Shown: positions 16,401 to 23,483, counted from the first letter of the stretch. The stretch: 45,976 nucleotides of DNA from CF-46 sp042408445 (GCA_042408445.1 JBHORC010000030.1:1-45976); one strand, 5' to 3'. The notes: a model not told the origin generated them from the letters alone. Numbers and translations: made by a program.

Positions 16401-17021
16401 ATCGATCCCCGGCGCGTCGTCGCCGCGTCGCCCGGCGAGGCCCGAGCGCCGATCGCCGGCAACGACTGGGAAGGCTCGCTCACCGCCCGTGTCGACGCCC
16501 GGACCGTCGTCTTCGAGTACGAGGTGAGGTACCGCGGCGGCCGGTCGTTCAACGCGAAGGAGGTCGGCCTCACGTTCCGCCCGTCACCGGACCTGATGGA
16601 CCTGTGGTGGCGGCGGAACGGCGAGTGGACGGTGTACCCCGACGATCACGTCGGGCGGGCATCAGGCACGGCGGCCGGGCGACCGGGCACGAATGGAGCG
16701 CTCCGACCGGCAGCGACGTGGCCCCAGGACGCAACCGCTGCGGGAAGCAACGACTACCGGAGCACGAAGCGATGGATCCTGGCCGCGGGTGCCACGGACG
16801 GTCGACGCTCGCTCAGCGTCCTGTCGGATGGTCGCCAGCACGTCCGCGCCGAGCTGGCCGACGGGTTGCCGGTCCTCCACGTCCTCGACTGGTACGGCGG
16901 CGTCCGAACGGTCGAGGGGAACCACCCGATCTGGTCGGCGTACTTCGGTGCGGGCTGCCGGATCACGCCCGGGATGACGCTTCGCGGCCGGGTCGTCGTC
17001 GCGGTTGGCGACCGTCCCTGA
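13449..17021 (+). CDS. Large glycoside hydrolase family 2 enzyme (beta-galactosidase/mannosidase/glucuronidase class)
   Basis: 1190 aa from GTG 13449, chosen for GGAGGAG immediately upstream (13440-13446); a TTG at 13404 would add 15 residues but overlaps the operator. The first ~250 residues are an extra beta-rich region (VYELEATFLGERSVRRVQAI; YSSTPAAPTITVVGDSRGG). The GH2 core follows: sugar-binding domain (DLNGRWRFHGGPF, GTFHRSFDRPG, LGIWRDVCLF), immunoglobulin domain, and TIM barrel with GMNRHDSRI and NVIRTSHYPPSPHLLEICDE. Acid/base pair is N637-E638 in VIVWDLGNESRW; likely nucleophile is E717 in VLDEFAP. A further beta region fills the last ~350 residues. No signal peptide. It is divergent from the importer operon with the shared operator between them. 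Exact substrate class is not resolvable by eye. Confidence 0.88.
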   Translation: MSVAAPHLVAFEQCGVELQAPHLRTRTKRRIETPNVDAARLPSDSLRFIGWAPEVIEAVFPDLHPAAVYELEATFLGERSVRRVQAIVAGDVELVPPTELGRGTATTVRVVVPPETYRTGTLEVRVVRVEGPDVVLSELRLYSSTPAAPTITVVGDSRGGLIGTVAAADSTGVPDVTVRIGGDAGTFEVRTDRAGVFRLPLGAHLPLDEGLPLGRHGTMTVSTEVGGVAAEVGLDSRHLARGLRELPPPADRVDLNGRWRFHGGPFRGHGEADAELATTRVPGHIVFDGLVPEDGVGTFHRSFDRPGAIHGRAVFLRFDGAYGRAEVRVNGSLAGVHGSGATSFDVDVTPFLRPGSNDLAVTLTEFTPHAVLDDMSWYAHMSLLGIWRDVCLFTVPLVHLGQLGIDADWDRAAGSGSLDLDVDVINLHEDPAEHTLVVTLRDGARTVHEATRTGTVGGQASDRVSISSGPLAVEPWTAEQPRLYDLQIEVRRPGTPAQTWNRRIGFRRVETRGNQLLVNGAPIRIRGMNRHDSRILQGRALSHDDMREDVVNLRRANVNVIRTSHYPPSPHLLEICDEVGMFVFEQPPICFSGGFDDHHWTRTNEAAPLIPVVLEVTAETVARDDGHCSVIVWDLGNESRWGAAFDAQLALVREMDPHRPTIFSFDLNELGPENQLVRKPVAERPQLRSYHYPGWDRTWQEDLAWLGADDQPTVLDEFAPVFAPCLRGVGEGYGLAIDPGIRDYWGAGYQPFMAAALQDRGVIGGMVWGGFGEVFAIPLDLTVGEGPWAHLPVTDYVRTHDHYPQEPGVYRRGDGDWGVIDGWNRPRPELWHVHGMYSPIEWGAEAFERTADRLEVAVTNRFSHRSLAGLEVRVHGGRLADDTELTALPGETDGIAVVREAGSGVVRIELWHAEGWLVDGREWSWPGAETIQEAVLERAVPIALGLSPAADVSLSGDDRSWLRGWPQLHLLDVDQPHVAVPVPAIDPRRVVAASPGEARAPIAGNDWEGSLTARVDARTVVFEYEVRYRGGRSFNAKEVGLTFRPSPDLMDLWWRRNGEWTVYPDDHVGRASGTAAGRPGTNGALRPAATWPQDATAAGSNDYRSTKRWILAAGATDGRRSLSVLSDGRQHVRAELADGLPVLHVLDWYGGVRTVEGNHPIWSAYFGAGCRITPGMTLRGRVVVAVGDRP

Positions 17022-17050
17022 CGGCGACGCGGCCGGGACCGAGAGCGCCC

Positions 17051-17070
17051 GGGTCGCCCCCGCCCGACCC
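17051..17070. terminator. Hairpin between convergent GH2 and PfkB genes
   Basis: GGGTCG (17051-17056) pairs with CGACCC (17065-17070) in the 55-bp gap between two convergent genes. The stem is only 6 bp with no T run; a shared terminator is inferred from position. Confidence 0.3.
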
Positions 17071-17076
17071 TTCCGA

Positions 17077-17949
17077 TCAGACCGCCAGGAGCTCGTGCAG
17101 CGCGTCGAGGGTGATGCCCTTCAGCTGGTCCGTCGCGCGCTCCAGCGACAGCGAGGCGTAGGTCGTCGCCAGCCGCAGCCGCTCCTCGAGGCCGTGGCCG
17201 GCAAGGTCGGCCCAGATGTACGCCGCGACGAACAGGTCCCCTGCCCCGGTTGCGTCGGCGACGTTCGCCAGCCGGGCCGGCACCTCGACGGTTCGTCCGT
17301 CGGGCTCGACCGCGATTGCGCCCGTCGCGCCCCGCGTCACGACGACGGTGGTCCCGAGCGATGCCAGATGCGCGGCCGCCGATTCGGCGGGGAGCCCGGT
17401 GAGCTCGACCGCCTCGCGGTGGTTCAGGACGAAGGCGTGGACACGATCGAGCGACTCCGGCAGCCGCCCCGCCAGCATCGCCACCTCCGGATCTCCGACG
17501 ACGGCATAGACCCGCGGGCTCGCCGGCATCGCCGGCAGGAGCGGTACGGACGGCAGGTCGACGACGACCGCCCGCGCCGTGAACTGCTGGAGCGTCTCGG
17601 CGTCGACGGTCGGATCCGGCATCACCGTGACGAGCGCCCGATCGCCGTCCACCGGCAACGCGACCGTGACCGGCGTCGCCTCGCCTGGCCGGCCGTGCCA
17701 CGGGACGCCGAACTCGGCCATCAGCTCCTCGAGGATCCGGCCGGCCAGGTCCCGCCCGATCGGGGCGCAGATCGCGGCGTCGAGCCCGAGCTGGCGGAGC
17801 GCAAACGCGACGTTCCCCATCCCGCCGGGGACGATCTTCAGTCGCCTGGCGAGGCGCTCCTCACCGAGCGTGGGCATCGACGGCAGCCCCAGGAAGATCA
17901 GGTCGAGGAACGGATCGCCGACGCACAGGACATCGACCTTCACGCGCAC
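17077..17949 (-). CDS. PfkB-family sugar kinase
   Basis: 290 aa from GTG 17949 (a second GTG at 17943 is two codons in). The ribokinase fold shows at the N-terminal glycine motif PGGMGNVAFALRQLGLD, GRDLAGRILEELMAEFGV, and the C-terminal anion-hole/base motif NVADATGAGDLFVAAYIW with catalytic Asp at about residue 238. Such kinases phosphorylate sugars or nucleosides with ATP. Position between the GH2 gene and the GntR regulator suggests it phosphorylates a monosaccharide released by the locus's glycosidases. It is divergent from the regulator gene; no copy of the 22-bp operator is seen in front of it. The substrate is unknown. Confidence 0.87.
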   Translation of the reverse strand: MRVKVDVLCVGDPFLDLIFLGLPSMPTLGEERLARRLKIVPGGMGNVAFALRQLGLDAAICAPIGRDLAGRILEELMAEFGVPWHGRPGEATPVTVALPVDGDRALVTVMPDPTVDAETLQQFTARAVVVDLPSVPLLPAMPASPRVYAVVGDPEVAMLAGRLPESLDRVHAFVLNHREAVELTGLPAESAAAHLASLGTTVVVTRGATGAIAVEPDGRTVEVPARLANVADATGAGDLFVAAYIWADLAGHGLEERLRLATTYASLSLERATDQLKGITLDALHELLAV

Positions 17950-17985
17950 GCCTCGCGACCCCTCGGAGCAGCCGGAACCCGGTCA

Positions 17986-17991
17986 TACAAT
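17986..17991 (+). promoter_or_regulatory. Possible -10 (TACAAT) upstream of the GntR gene
   Basis: TACAAT matches five of six consensus positions in the 140-bp gap between divergent PfkB and GntR genes. No -35 recognised. It would give a leader of roughly 90 nt to GTG 18090. Confidence 0.35.
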
Positions 17992-18089
17992 GCGCTCGCG
18001 TCGCCGCCGGTTTCCGGAGCGGCGCTCTGGACCGGTCCGGTGCGTCGGGCCATGGACGGTCGGCGTACCGGCCGGGCGCGGAGGGTCAT

Positions 18090-18905
18090 GTGGCAGAGCG
18101 TGGGCCAACGGTGAACCAGGGTCAAGGCGCCGGCGAGCAGCCCGCGACGGGGCGCTCCGACGTCCGCGGCGACGATCTCCCGTCGGTCCAGGTCCTCCGC
18201 CGGATCGAGGCGGACATCCTCACCGGACGGCTCGAGGTCGGCAGCCGGCTCGCACCAGAGCGCGAGCTCGGAGCCAGGCTCGGCGTGGCGCGGAACACGC
18301 TCCGCCGCGCGCTGGCCACGCTCGGCGCAAAGGGCCTGATCCAGGCTCGCGGCCGCGGCGGCTGGGTCGTAGTCGGACCCGGCGTCACCGAATGGATCGA
18401 GGGGCCGCCCAGCCTGACGGAGTGGGCCGCACGCCACGGCCACGTCGTCACCTCGAAGGTCGTCACCGCCCGGGTCCGGACGGTGAAGTCGGCGGAGGCC
18501 GCAGACCTCCGGATCCCGACCTCCTCGAAGATCTTCGAGCTGGAGCGGGTCCGGTTCATCGAAGGCGCACCGCTCTCGTTCGATCGGTCGATCCTCCATC
18601 CGCGGCTGATCCCGATCCTGCAGGGCGTCGACTTCGAGAGCCGATCGCTGTTCGGGACGATCCGCGAACGTGCGGGCCTGATCGCGACCCGTGCCGAGGT
18701 CGTCGTGCGGGCAGTGGCCGCGACGGAACGCGTCGCGGAGCTGCTCACGACGGCGAAGGGCGAGCCGCTCCTCGAGCTCGATGAGATGACCTTCGACCAG
18801 TACGACGAGCCGTTCGAGACGGCGCACCTGCTGAACCGCGGCGATCGGTACGCGTTCGCGACGACGTTGACCGCGGGAGTGGGCACGCCGCGTCTCGCGC
18901 TCTGA
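18090..18905 (+). CDS. GntR-family transcriptional regulator (HutC/UTRA type)
   Basis: 271 aa from GTG 18090 with GGAGGG 4 nt upstream; a second in-frame GTG is at 18111. The winged-helix region reads SVQVLRRIEADILTGRLEVG, then SRLAPERELGARLGVARNTL and RRALATLGAKGLI, the standard GntR DNA-binding signature, followed by GRGGWVV. The C-terminal UTRA effector domain is seen in IFELERVRFIEGAPLSFDRS, RAVAATERVAELLTTAKGEP and LLELDEMTFDQYDEPFETAH. UTRA domains bind small sugars or sugar phosphates and release the repressor. Its place in the middle of the glycan locus makes it the best candidate to bind the 22-bp operator at 13383-13404 and 18976-18997. The direct-repeat layout of that site is less usual for GntR dimers than a palindrome. 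Confidence 0.92.
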   Translation: MAERGPTVNQGQGAGEQPATGRSDVRGDDLPSVQVLRRIEADILTGRLEVGSRLAPERELGARLGVARNTLRRALATLGAKGLIQARGRGGWVVVGPGVTEWIEGPPSLTEWAARHGHVVTSKVVTARVRTVKSAEAADLRIPTSSKIFELERVRFIEGAPLSFDRSILHPRLIPILQGVDFESRSLFGTIRERAGLIATRAEVVVRAVAATERVAELLTTAKGEPLLELDEMTFDQYDEPFETAHLLNRGDRYAFATTLTAGVGTPRLAL

Positions 18906-18967
18906 GGCGGAACCGGGGCGATCCGGGCAGGCCGGCCAAGGGCGTCCCGCCTCGCCGAAGATTCTGC

Positions 18968-18996
18968 TTGCCCTTACGGTTCAACTTTGGTTCAAT
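18968..18996 (+). promoter_or_regulatory. Predicted leaderless promoter of GH4-PHP unit
   Basis: -35 TTGCCC (18968-18973), 17-nt spacer, -10 TTCAAT (18991-18996), then 6 nt to ATG 19003. This puts the transcript start at the start codon; no ribosome site is present. The operator at 18976-18997 covers most of the spacer and the whole -10. Confidence 0.55.
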
Positions 18997-18997
18997 C
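18976..18997 (+). promoter_or_regulatory. Operator copy 2: 22-bp element in front of GH4
   Basis: Exact inverted copy of 13383-13404, core GGTTCAACTTTGGTTCAA. In both places the element has the same orientation to the gene it precedes, and its final TTCAAT is the predicted -10. It ends 5 nt before the GH4 start codon. A perfect 22-bp match in two intergenic sites 5.6 kb apart is not expected by chance. Confidence 0.75.
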
Positions 18998-19002
18998 CGT
19001 CA

Positions 19003-20349
19003 ATGAAACTGACGCTGATCGGTGCCGGCGGCTTCCGGACGCCTGTGATCTATCGGGCCCTCGCGGCGGGCGAGGTCACGACCCAGTACGACGAAGTGGC
19101 GTTCTACGACATCGATCAGGCCCGGCTCGACCGGATCGCCTGCGTCCTGGAAGGGATCTCGGACGAGCTGGGCGTGCGGCCGCCGGTGACGATGTCGACG
19201 GACCTCGACGCGAGCGTCGATGGCGCGGACGTCGTCTACTGCGCCGTGCGGGCAGGCGGCATGGCCGGCCGGACGCTGGACGAGACCGCCGCCCTCGCCC
19301 AGGGGGTGATCGGCCAGGAGACGACCGGGCCCGGCGGGATCACCTTCGCGCTCCGGACCGTGCCGATCGTGACGCAGATCGCCGAGGTCGTCGCACGGCG
19401 GGCGCCACAGGCGACGTTCGTCAACTTCACCAATCCGGTCGGGCTCGTCACGGAGGCGATCCGGCCGATCCTCGGTGACCGGGTCATCGGGATCTGCGAC
19501 GCCCCGCTCGATCTCTGCAAGCGGATCGCCGGCGCGCTCGGCCGGCCCGCCGAGGACCTCTGGTTCGACTACTTCGGGATCAACCACCTCGGCTGGGTCC
19601 GTCGAGTGCTGGACGGCGGCCGCGACGTGCTGCCGGATCTCCTCGCAGACCCGGAGCGGCTCGAGACGTTCGAGGAGGGCCGGCTGTTCGGCGCCGAGTG
19701 GCTGCAGTCCGTCGGGATGATCCCGAACGAGTACCTCTACTACTACTACTTCAACGCGGAGGCCCTCGAGGCGATGCAGGCCGGCCGGGTCCGATCCGCG
19801 TTCCTCGCCAAGCAGCAGGCGGCCTTCTACGCAGGCCTCGGCTCGCCGAGCGAGGCGCTCCGCGACTGGCGACGGACCCACGCGGACCGTGAGTCGCACT
19901 ACATGGAGGAGGCCTGGAGCGGGCGCGAGGACGCGATGGCGGGCGTCGTCGCGGCGCGCGGCCCGGGCGACTACGGCCGATTGGCGCTGAACCTCGTCGA
20001 TGCGATGCACGGCGACGGCACGCAGGTGATGATCCTCGACGTCCCCAACCGGTCGAGCCTGCCGTTCCTCGACGAGGACGCGATCGTCGAGGTCCCGGCG
20101 GTGATCAACCGGGGCGGCGTTATCCCGGCGGCCATCGGCAGCGTTCCGCTCGACGCGCAAGGCCTGATCCTCGCGGTGCGGGCAGCCGAGCGGGTCGCGA
20201 TCGAGGCGGCGCTGTCCGGGTCGCGGGCCCAGGCGATCAAGGCCCTCGCCCTGCATCCGCTCGTCCCGTCGGTCGAGGTGGCGGGCCGGATCCTCGACGG
20301 GTACCTCGCCGGTCAGCCGGCCCTCGCCGAACGGTTCACCGCGGCCTGA
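19003..20349 (+). CDS. Glycoside hydrolase family 4 (NAD+/Mn2+-dependent alpha/beta-glycosidase)
   Basis: 448 aa. The N-terminus MKLTLIGAGGFRTPVIYRAL is the NAD-binding Rossmann motif that defines GH4. Other family marks: FTNPVG at residues 142-147, metal-ligand Cys165 in GICDAP, metal-ligand His195 in FGINHLGW, a Tyr-rich stretch PNEYLYYYYF, and VEVPAVINRGGVIP near the C-terminus. GH4 enzymes cleave glycosides by an oxidation-elimination route with NAD+ and Mn2+; many take 6-phospho-glycosides, some take free ones. No PTS gene is nearby, and import is by ABC transporter, so a non-phosphorylated substrate or prior phosphorylation by the PfkB kinase is possible. ATG lacks a ribosome site; leaderless initiation predicted. 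Followed 3 bp later by the PHP gene. Confidence 0.93.
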   Translation: MKLTLIGAGGFRTPVIYRALAAGEVTTQYDEVAFYDIDQARLDRIACVLEGISDELGVRPPVTMSTDLDASVDGADVVYCAVRAGGMAGRTLDETAALAQGVIGQETTGPGGITFALRTVPIVTQIAEVVARRAPQATFVNFTNPVGLVTEAIRPILGDRVIGICDAPLDLCKRIAGALGRPAEDLWFDYFGINHLGWVRRVLDGGRDVLPDLLADPERLETFEEGRLFGAEWLQSVGMIPNEYLYYYYFNAEALEAMQAGRVRSAFLAKQQAAFYAGLGSPSEALRDWRRTHADRESHYMEEAWSGREDAMAGVVAARGPGDYGRLALNLVDAMHGDGTQVMILDVPNRSSLPFLDEDAIVEVPAVINRGGVIPAAIGSVPLDAQGLILAVRAAERVAIEAALSGSRAQAIKALALHPLVPSVEVAGRILDGYLAGQPALAERFTAA

Positions 20350-20352
20350 CGG

Positions 20353-21780
20353 GTGGCCGAGACGCGGGTCCCGCTCCTCGACCAATCGGGGCGGTGGACG
20401 AATCGCGACCGCCATCGCCACCACCACTTCCCGATCGAGGTTCCCGAGCACGCGACCGAGCTCCGCGTCCGGTTCCAGTGGGATCCGCCGGACCTGGGCT
20501 CCGAGCACCTGGCGAACGCGGCCTCGCTGTCGATCTTCGGCCCGGACCGATTCCGCGGCGCGGTCCGGCGCTCCGGCGACGGCCGCTGGACCGTCATCGG
20601 CGAGGCGTCGGCGACTCCGGGCTGTCTTCCGGGTCCGATCCCGGCCGGCGAGTGGGACCTCAACGTCGACACGGCGCTCATCCTCAACGACGGGTCGGAG
20701 ACGGGGTACCTTACGTGGCGGCTCGAGGCCGAGGCGACGGTCGGCGAGGCGAGCACAGCGTCGGCGTCGGCCTCCGTGGCCCCGGTGTCGGCCCCCATCC
20801 TGGCGCCGCGGCTGCCTGATTCGACGGCACGCTGGTTCTGCGGCGACCTCCACTCGCACACGATCCACAGCGACGGCGACCTCACCGTCGAGGATCGCGT
20901 CCGCGGGGCCGTCGAGCGCGGACTGGACTTCCTCGCGATCACGGATCACAACACGATCAGCCACCACCGCGAGGCCGATCGCTGGCCGGCGGGGATCACG
21001 GCGATCCGCGGCTCGGAGGTGACGACGTTCCACGGCCACATGAACGTCTTCGGGCTCGCAACCGCGATCGACTGGCGCGGTGACCGCCGGGGCGGCGGTC
21101 CCGTCGGGATCGTCGAGCAGGCGCATCGCCAGGGCGCCCTCGTTTCGATCAATCATCCGAGCGCGTTCGGTGATCCCTGGTGCGTCGGCTGCCACTGGGA
21201 CTTCGCCCGAGTGGACTACTCCACGCTGGACGCGATGGAGGTCTGGAACGGCCGCTGGGCGATCCCCGAGACGGACAACGCCGGCGGCCTCGCGCTCTGG
21301 ACGGACCTGCTCGACGCCGGGATCCGCCTGACCGGAATCTCGGGGACGGACAGCCACTCGGCCGAGGAGGACGCCTACATCGCGCTCCCGAGGACCTGCG
21401 TCTGGTCGGCTGACGGCAGTGAGGCGGCCATCCTCGAGGGGATCCGCGAAGGTCGCGTCTTCCTGTCGTCGGGTCCACGCATTTCCTTCGCGGCACGCGG
21501 CGCCGACGGCCGCGAGGCGACGCTGCCCGGCGAGTCGATGAGCGCCGACGGCACGATCGACCTCGCGGTCGACATCGCGCGCCTGGAGGAGCCCGCGACG
21601 CTCTGGTTCGTCACCTCGGGCGCGACGACCGAGCTTGCGACCCTCGAACCGGGCGAGCAGCACGGGCGCCGAACCGGGCTGACGGCGAAGCAGTGGTGGC
21701 GGCTCGAGCTGCGTGCCGGCTCTGCCCCGAACGGCGACATGCTCACCCTGACGAACCCGGTGTACGTCGGCCCCGGCTGA
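20353..21780 (+). CDS. PHP-domain metal-dependent phosphoesterase, CehA/McbA family
   Basis: 475 aa from GTG 20353, 3 bp after the GH4 stop, so the same transcript. The N-terminal ~140 residues are a beta-sandwich-like region (FPIEVPEHATELRVRFQWDP; IPAGEWDLNVDTALIL). The PHP metal site is complete: CGDLHSHTIHSDGD (HxH plus Asp), AITDHNTISHH, a Glu in RGSEVTTFHGH, INHPSAF and ISGTDSHSAEED. A beta-rich tail closes the protein. PHP proteins of this class hydrolyse phosphoesters or related bonds using two or three metals. Coupling to GH4 suggests it acts on a product or decorated form of the same glycan, but this is inference. No signal peptide visible. Confidence 0.87.
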   Translation: MAETRVPLLDQSGRWTNRDRHRHHHFPIEVPEHATELRVRFQWDPPDLGSEHLANAASLSIFGPDRFRGAVRRSGDGRWTVIGEASATPGCLPGPIPAGEWDLNVDTALILNDGSETGYLTWRLEAEATVGEASTASASASVAPVSAPILAPRLPDSTARWFCGDLHSHTIHSDGDLTVEDRVRGAVERGLDFLAITDHNTISHHREADRWPAGITAIRGSEVTTFHGHMNVFGLATAIDWRGDRRGGGPVGIVEQAHRQGALVSINHPSAFGDPWCVGCHWDFARVDYSTLDAMEVWNGRWAIPETDNAGGLALWTDLLDAGIRLTGISGTDSHSAEEDAYIALPRTCVWSADGSEAAILEGIREGRVFLSSGPRISFAARGADGREATLPGESMSADGTIDLAVDIARLEEPATLWFVTSGATTELATLEPGEQHGRRTGLTAKQWWRLELRAGSAPNGDMLTLTNPVYVGPG

Positions 21781-22086
21781 CCGCGACGAGGGCGCCGTCG
21801 CGCCCAACGCCGAGGCGCCGCGAGCCGACCTCCTCCGCATGCCGGGTTCGAGTCGTCCTGGCGTTGCGCGCGCCGCGCGGATTGATATGCCCGCGTAACG
21901 GTTCTGCAATGTCGGTCGCATTCGACCGGAACGGATCGCGGCTCACAGTCGCGGCATCAGACCGGTCCCCGGTCACCGGCCTCCCGATCCGCAGATCGTT
22001 CGGAGGTCCGGACATCCTGAACCACGACCCGAGCGGCCGCCTCGGCCGACACCGTCAGACGTACAGTTGACCCCCGGAGGTGTTGC
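21781..22086. other. 306-bp intergenic region before the response regulator
   Basis: Holds the predicted promoter at 21882-21910 and the ribosome site of the next gene. I see no gene, RNA or terminator with confidence; GGCGCC repeats in the first 50 bases could form a weak stem after the PHP gene. Confidence 0.4.
21882..21910 (+). promoter_or_regulatory. Predicted promoter of the response-regulator gene
   Basis: -35 TTGATA (five of six), 17-nt spacer, -10 TGCAAT (four of six). The transcript would start near 21917, leaving a leader of about 170 nt before GTG 22087. Confidence 0.5.
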
Positions 22087-22887
22087 GTGGGAACCCAGCC
22101 GCTGGTGCTCGTCGCCGACGACGAACCGCGAATCACGAAGCTCGTCTCGATCGCCCTCAGCGAGGAAGGCTTCCGGGTCGTCACGGCGACCGGCGGAGAG
22201 GACGCCCTCGCCAAGGCCGAGGAGATCCGCCCGGACATCGTCCTCCTCGACATCGTCATGCCGGACCTGGACGGGATCGAGGTCATGCGCCAGCTCCGCG
22301 AGCAGCGTCCCGTCCCCGTGATCCTTCTCACGGCCAAGGGCGCGACCGCCGACAAGGCGAAGGGGCTCGATCTCGGCGCGGACGACTACATCGCCAAGCC
22401 CTTCCACCCCGACGAGCTGGCCGCTCGGGTCCGAGCGGTGATCCGCCGCTCGACGGGCGTCGAGCCAGGTGCCGGCGTCGTCTCGTTCGATGACGTCGAG
22501 ATCGACCTGGAGCGGCGCATGGTCCGCCGCGGCGGCGAGCTCGTCCAGCTCTCCCGCACGGAGTGGCTGCTGCTCCAGCACCTCGCGACGCATCCCGGCA
22601 AGGTCGTCCTCCACACCGAGCTGCTGACCAAGGTCTGGGGCCCGGAATACCGCGACGATCTCCAGTACCTCCGGGTCTGGATCAGTCGGGTTCGACGGAA
22701 GCTCGGCGCGAAGCCGGGCGAGCCGGGCCGGATCCGGACGTTCCAGGGCATCGGCTATCTCCTCGACGTCGAGGGGACGGCGGGCGGTGGCGGCGAGGAC
22801 GCCGCGGATGAGTCGCTCGACGAGACCGCGGAGCCGACCGAGACGGCTTCCGCTGCCGGTGGACGCGAGGCCGCTCCGATCGGCTGA
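22087..22887 (+). CDS. OmpR/PhoB-family response regulator (KdpE-like), orphan
   Basis: 266 aa from GTG 22087 with GGAGG about 6 nt upstream. Receiver domain: acidic pair D11-D12 (LVADDEP), phospho-acceptor D55 (IVLLDIVMPDLDG), switch T82 (LLTAKG) and K104 (DDYIAKPF). C-terminal winged helix: LIDLERRMVR-type opening (VEIDLERRMVRRGGELVQLS), SRTEWLLLQHLATHPGKVVL, then TKVWGPEYRDDLQYLRVWIS and RVRRKLGAKPGEPGRIRTFQ, as in KdpE. The last ~40 residues are an acidic, low-complexity tail beyond the normal OmpR end (DVEGTAGGGGEDAADESLDE). No histidine kinase is adjacent; a downstream terminator shows it is transcribed alone. Its partner and targets are unknown. Confidence 0.93.
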   Translation: MGTQPLVLVADDEPRITKLVSIALSEEGFRVVTATGGEDALAKAEEIRPDIVLLDIVMPDLDGIEVMRQLREQRPVPVILLTAKGATADKAKGLDLGADDYIAKPFHPDELAARVRAVIRRSTGVEPGAGVVSFDDVEIDLERRMVRRGGELVQLSRTEWLLLQHLATHPGKVVLHTELLTKVWGPEYRDDLQYLRVWISRVRRKLGAKPGEPGRIRTFQGIGYLLDVEGTAGGGGEDAADESLDETAEPTETASAAGGREAAPIG

Positions 22888-22906
22888 TCGGGGATCTCGA
22901 GCTCTG

Positions 22907-22934
22907 ACGGCGCCCGCCGAACGGCGGGCGCCGT
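22907..22934 (+). terminator. Rho-independent-like terminator after the response regulator
   Basis: A 12-bp perfect stem, ACGGCGCCCGCC with GGCGGGCGCCGT, closed by a GAAC tetraloop, begins 19 nt after the stop. Only a short TTTC-like run is present, common in high-GC genomes. Confidence 0.75.
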
Positions 22935-23093
22935 TTCATGTCCGGCCCATGTGCGCGTGAGCACCAGGCCGCCAACCGACACCTGCCTGCAACGAGGTCC
23001 CGCGCGGCCCGCTCCGGTTCGTCACGTCTCGCGGCGCAGTGTCAACTCCCCGACCCGGTGGGAGCCGTGTCGATGGGAAGGGAGGCTTCGACC

Positions 23094-23483
23094 ATGACCT
23101 ACGACGAGCGAGTCGTCCGCACCGAGGACGACCCCGCCTACGACCGGAGCACCGTCGTCGAGCGACGCGTGACCCGCCGACCGGGCGCGAGCGACCTGCT
23201 GGGGCGCGTGATCGCGCTGCTGTTCGGGATCGTCCAGGCGCTGATCATCCTGCGGATCATCCTGCTGCTCCTCAACGCCCGCGAGGGCAACGACATCGTT
23301 GCCGGGATCCTCAACACGAGCCAGATCTTCGTCGGCCCGTTCGAGGGGATGCTGAACACGAACGCATTGACTGCCGGCGGATCCGTCCTGGACGTCGCCG
23401 CGATCCTCGCGCTGATCGGCTGGACCGTCCTCGAGGCGCTGATCCTCGCGGCCATCGGCATCTTCCGGCGCGACCCGGCCTAG
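23094..23483 (+). CDS. YggT-like small membrane protein
   Basis: 129 aa from ATG 23094 with GGAGG 9 nt upstream. A charged N-terminal tail of ~40 residues (YDERVVRTEDDPAYDRSTVV) precedes two membrane helices: LLGRVIALLFGIVQALIILR IILLLL-type segment at residues ~45-68 and VLDVAAILALIGWTVLEALI at ~100-120, separated by a loop with NTSQIFVGPFEGML. This layout matches YggT/YlmG-type or related conserved two-helix proteins; function not established. Flanked on both sides by hairpin terminators, so it is its own unit. Confidence 0.7.
   Translation: MTYDERVVRTEDDPAYDRSTVVERRVTRRPGASDLLGRVIALLFGIVQALIILRIILLLLNAREGNDIVAGILNTSQIFVGPFEGMLNTNALTAGGSVLDVAAILALIGWTVLEALILAAIGIFRRDPA

Noticed and set aside
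21838..21860. GGGTTCGAGTCGTCC resembling a tRNA T-loop
   Set aside because: The bases flanking the loop do not pair as a T-stem and no acceptor, D or anticodon arms fit around it.
22060..22085. TTGACC near 22065 as the -35 of the response regulator
   Set aside because: A -10 at 17 nt would fall inside the coding region; the pair at 21882-21910 is better.
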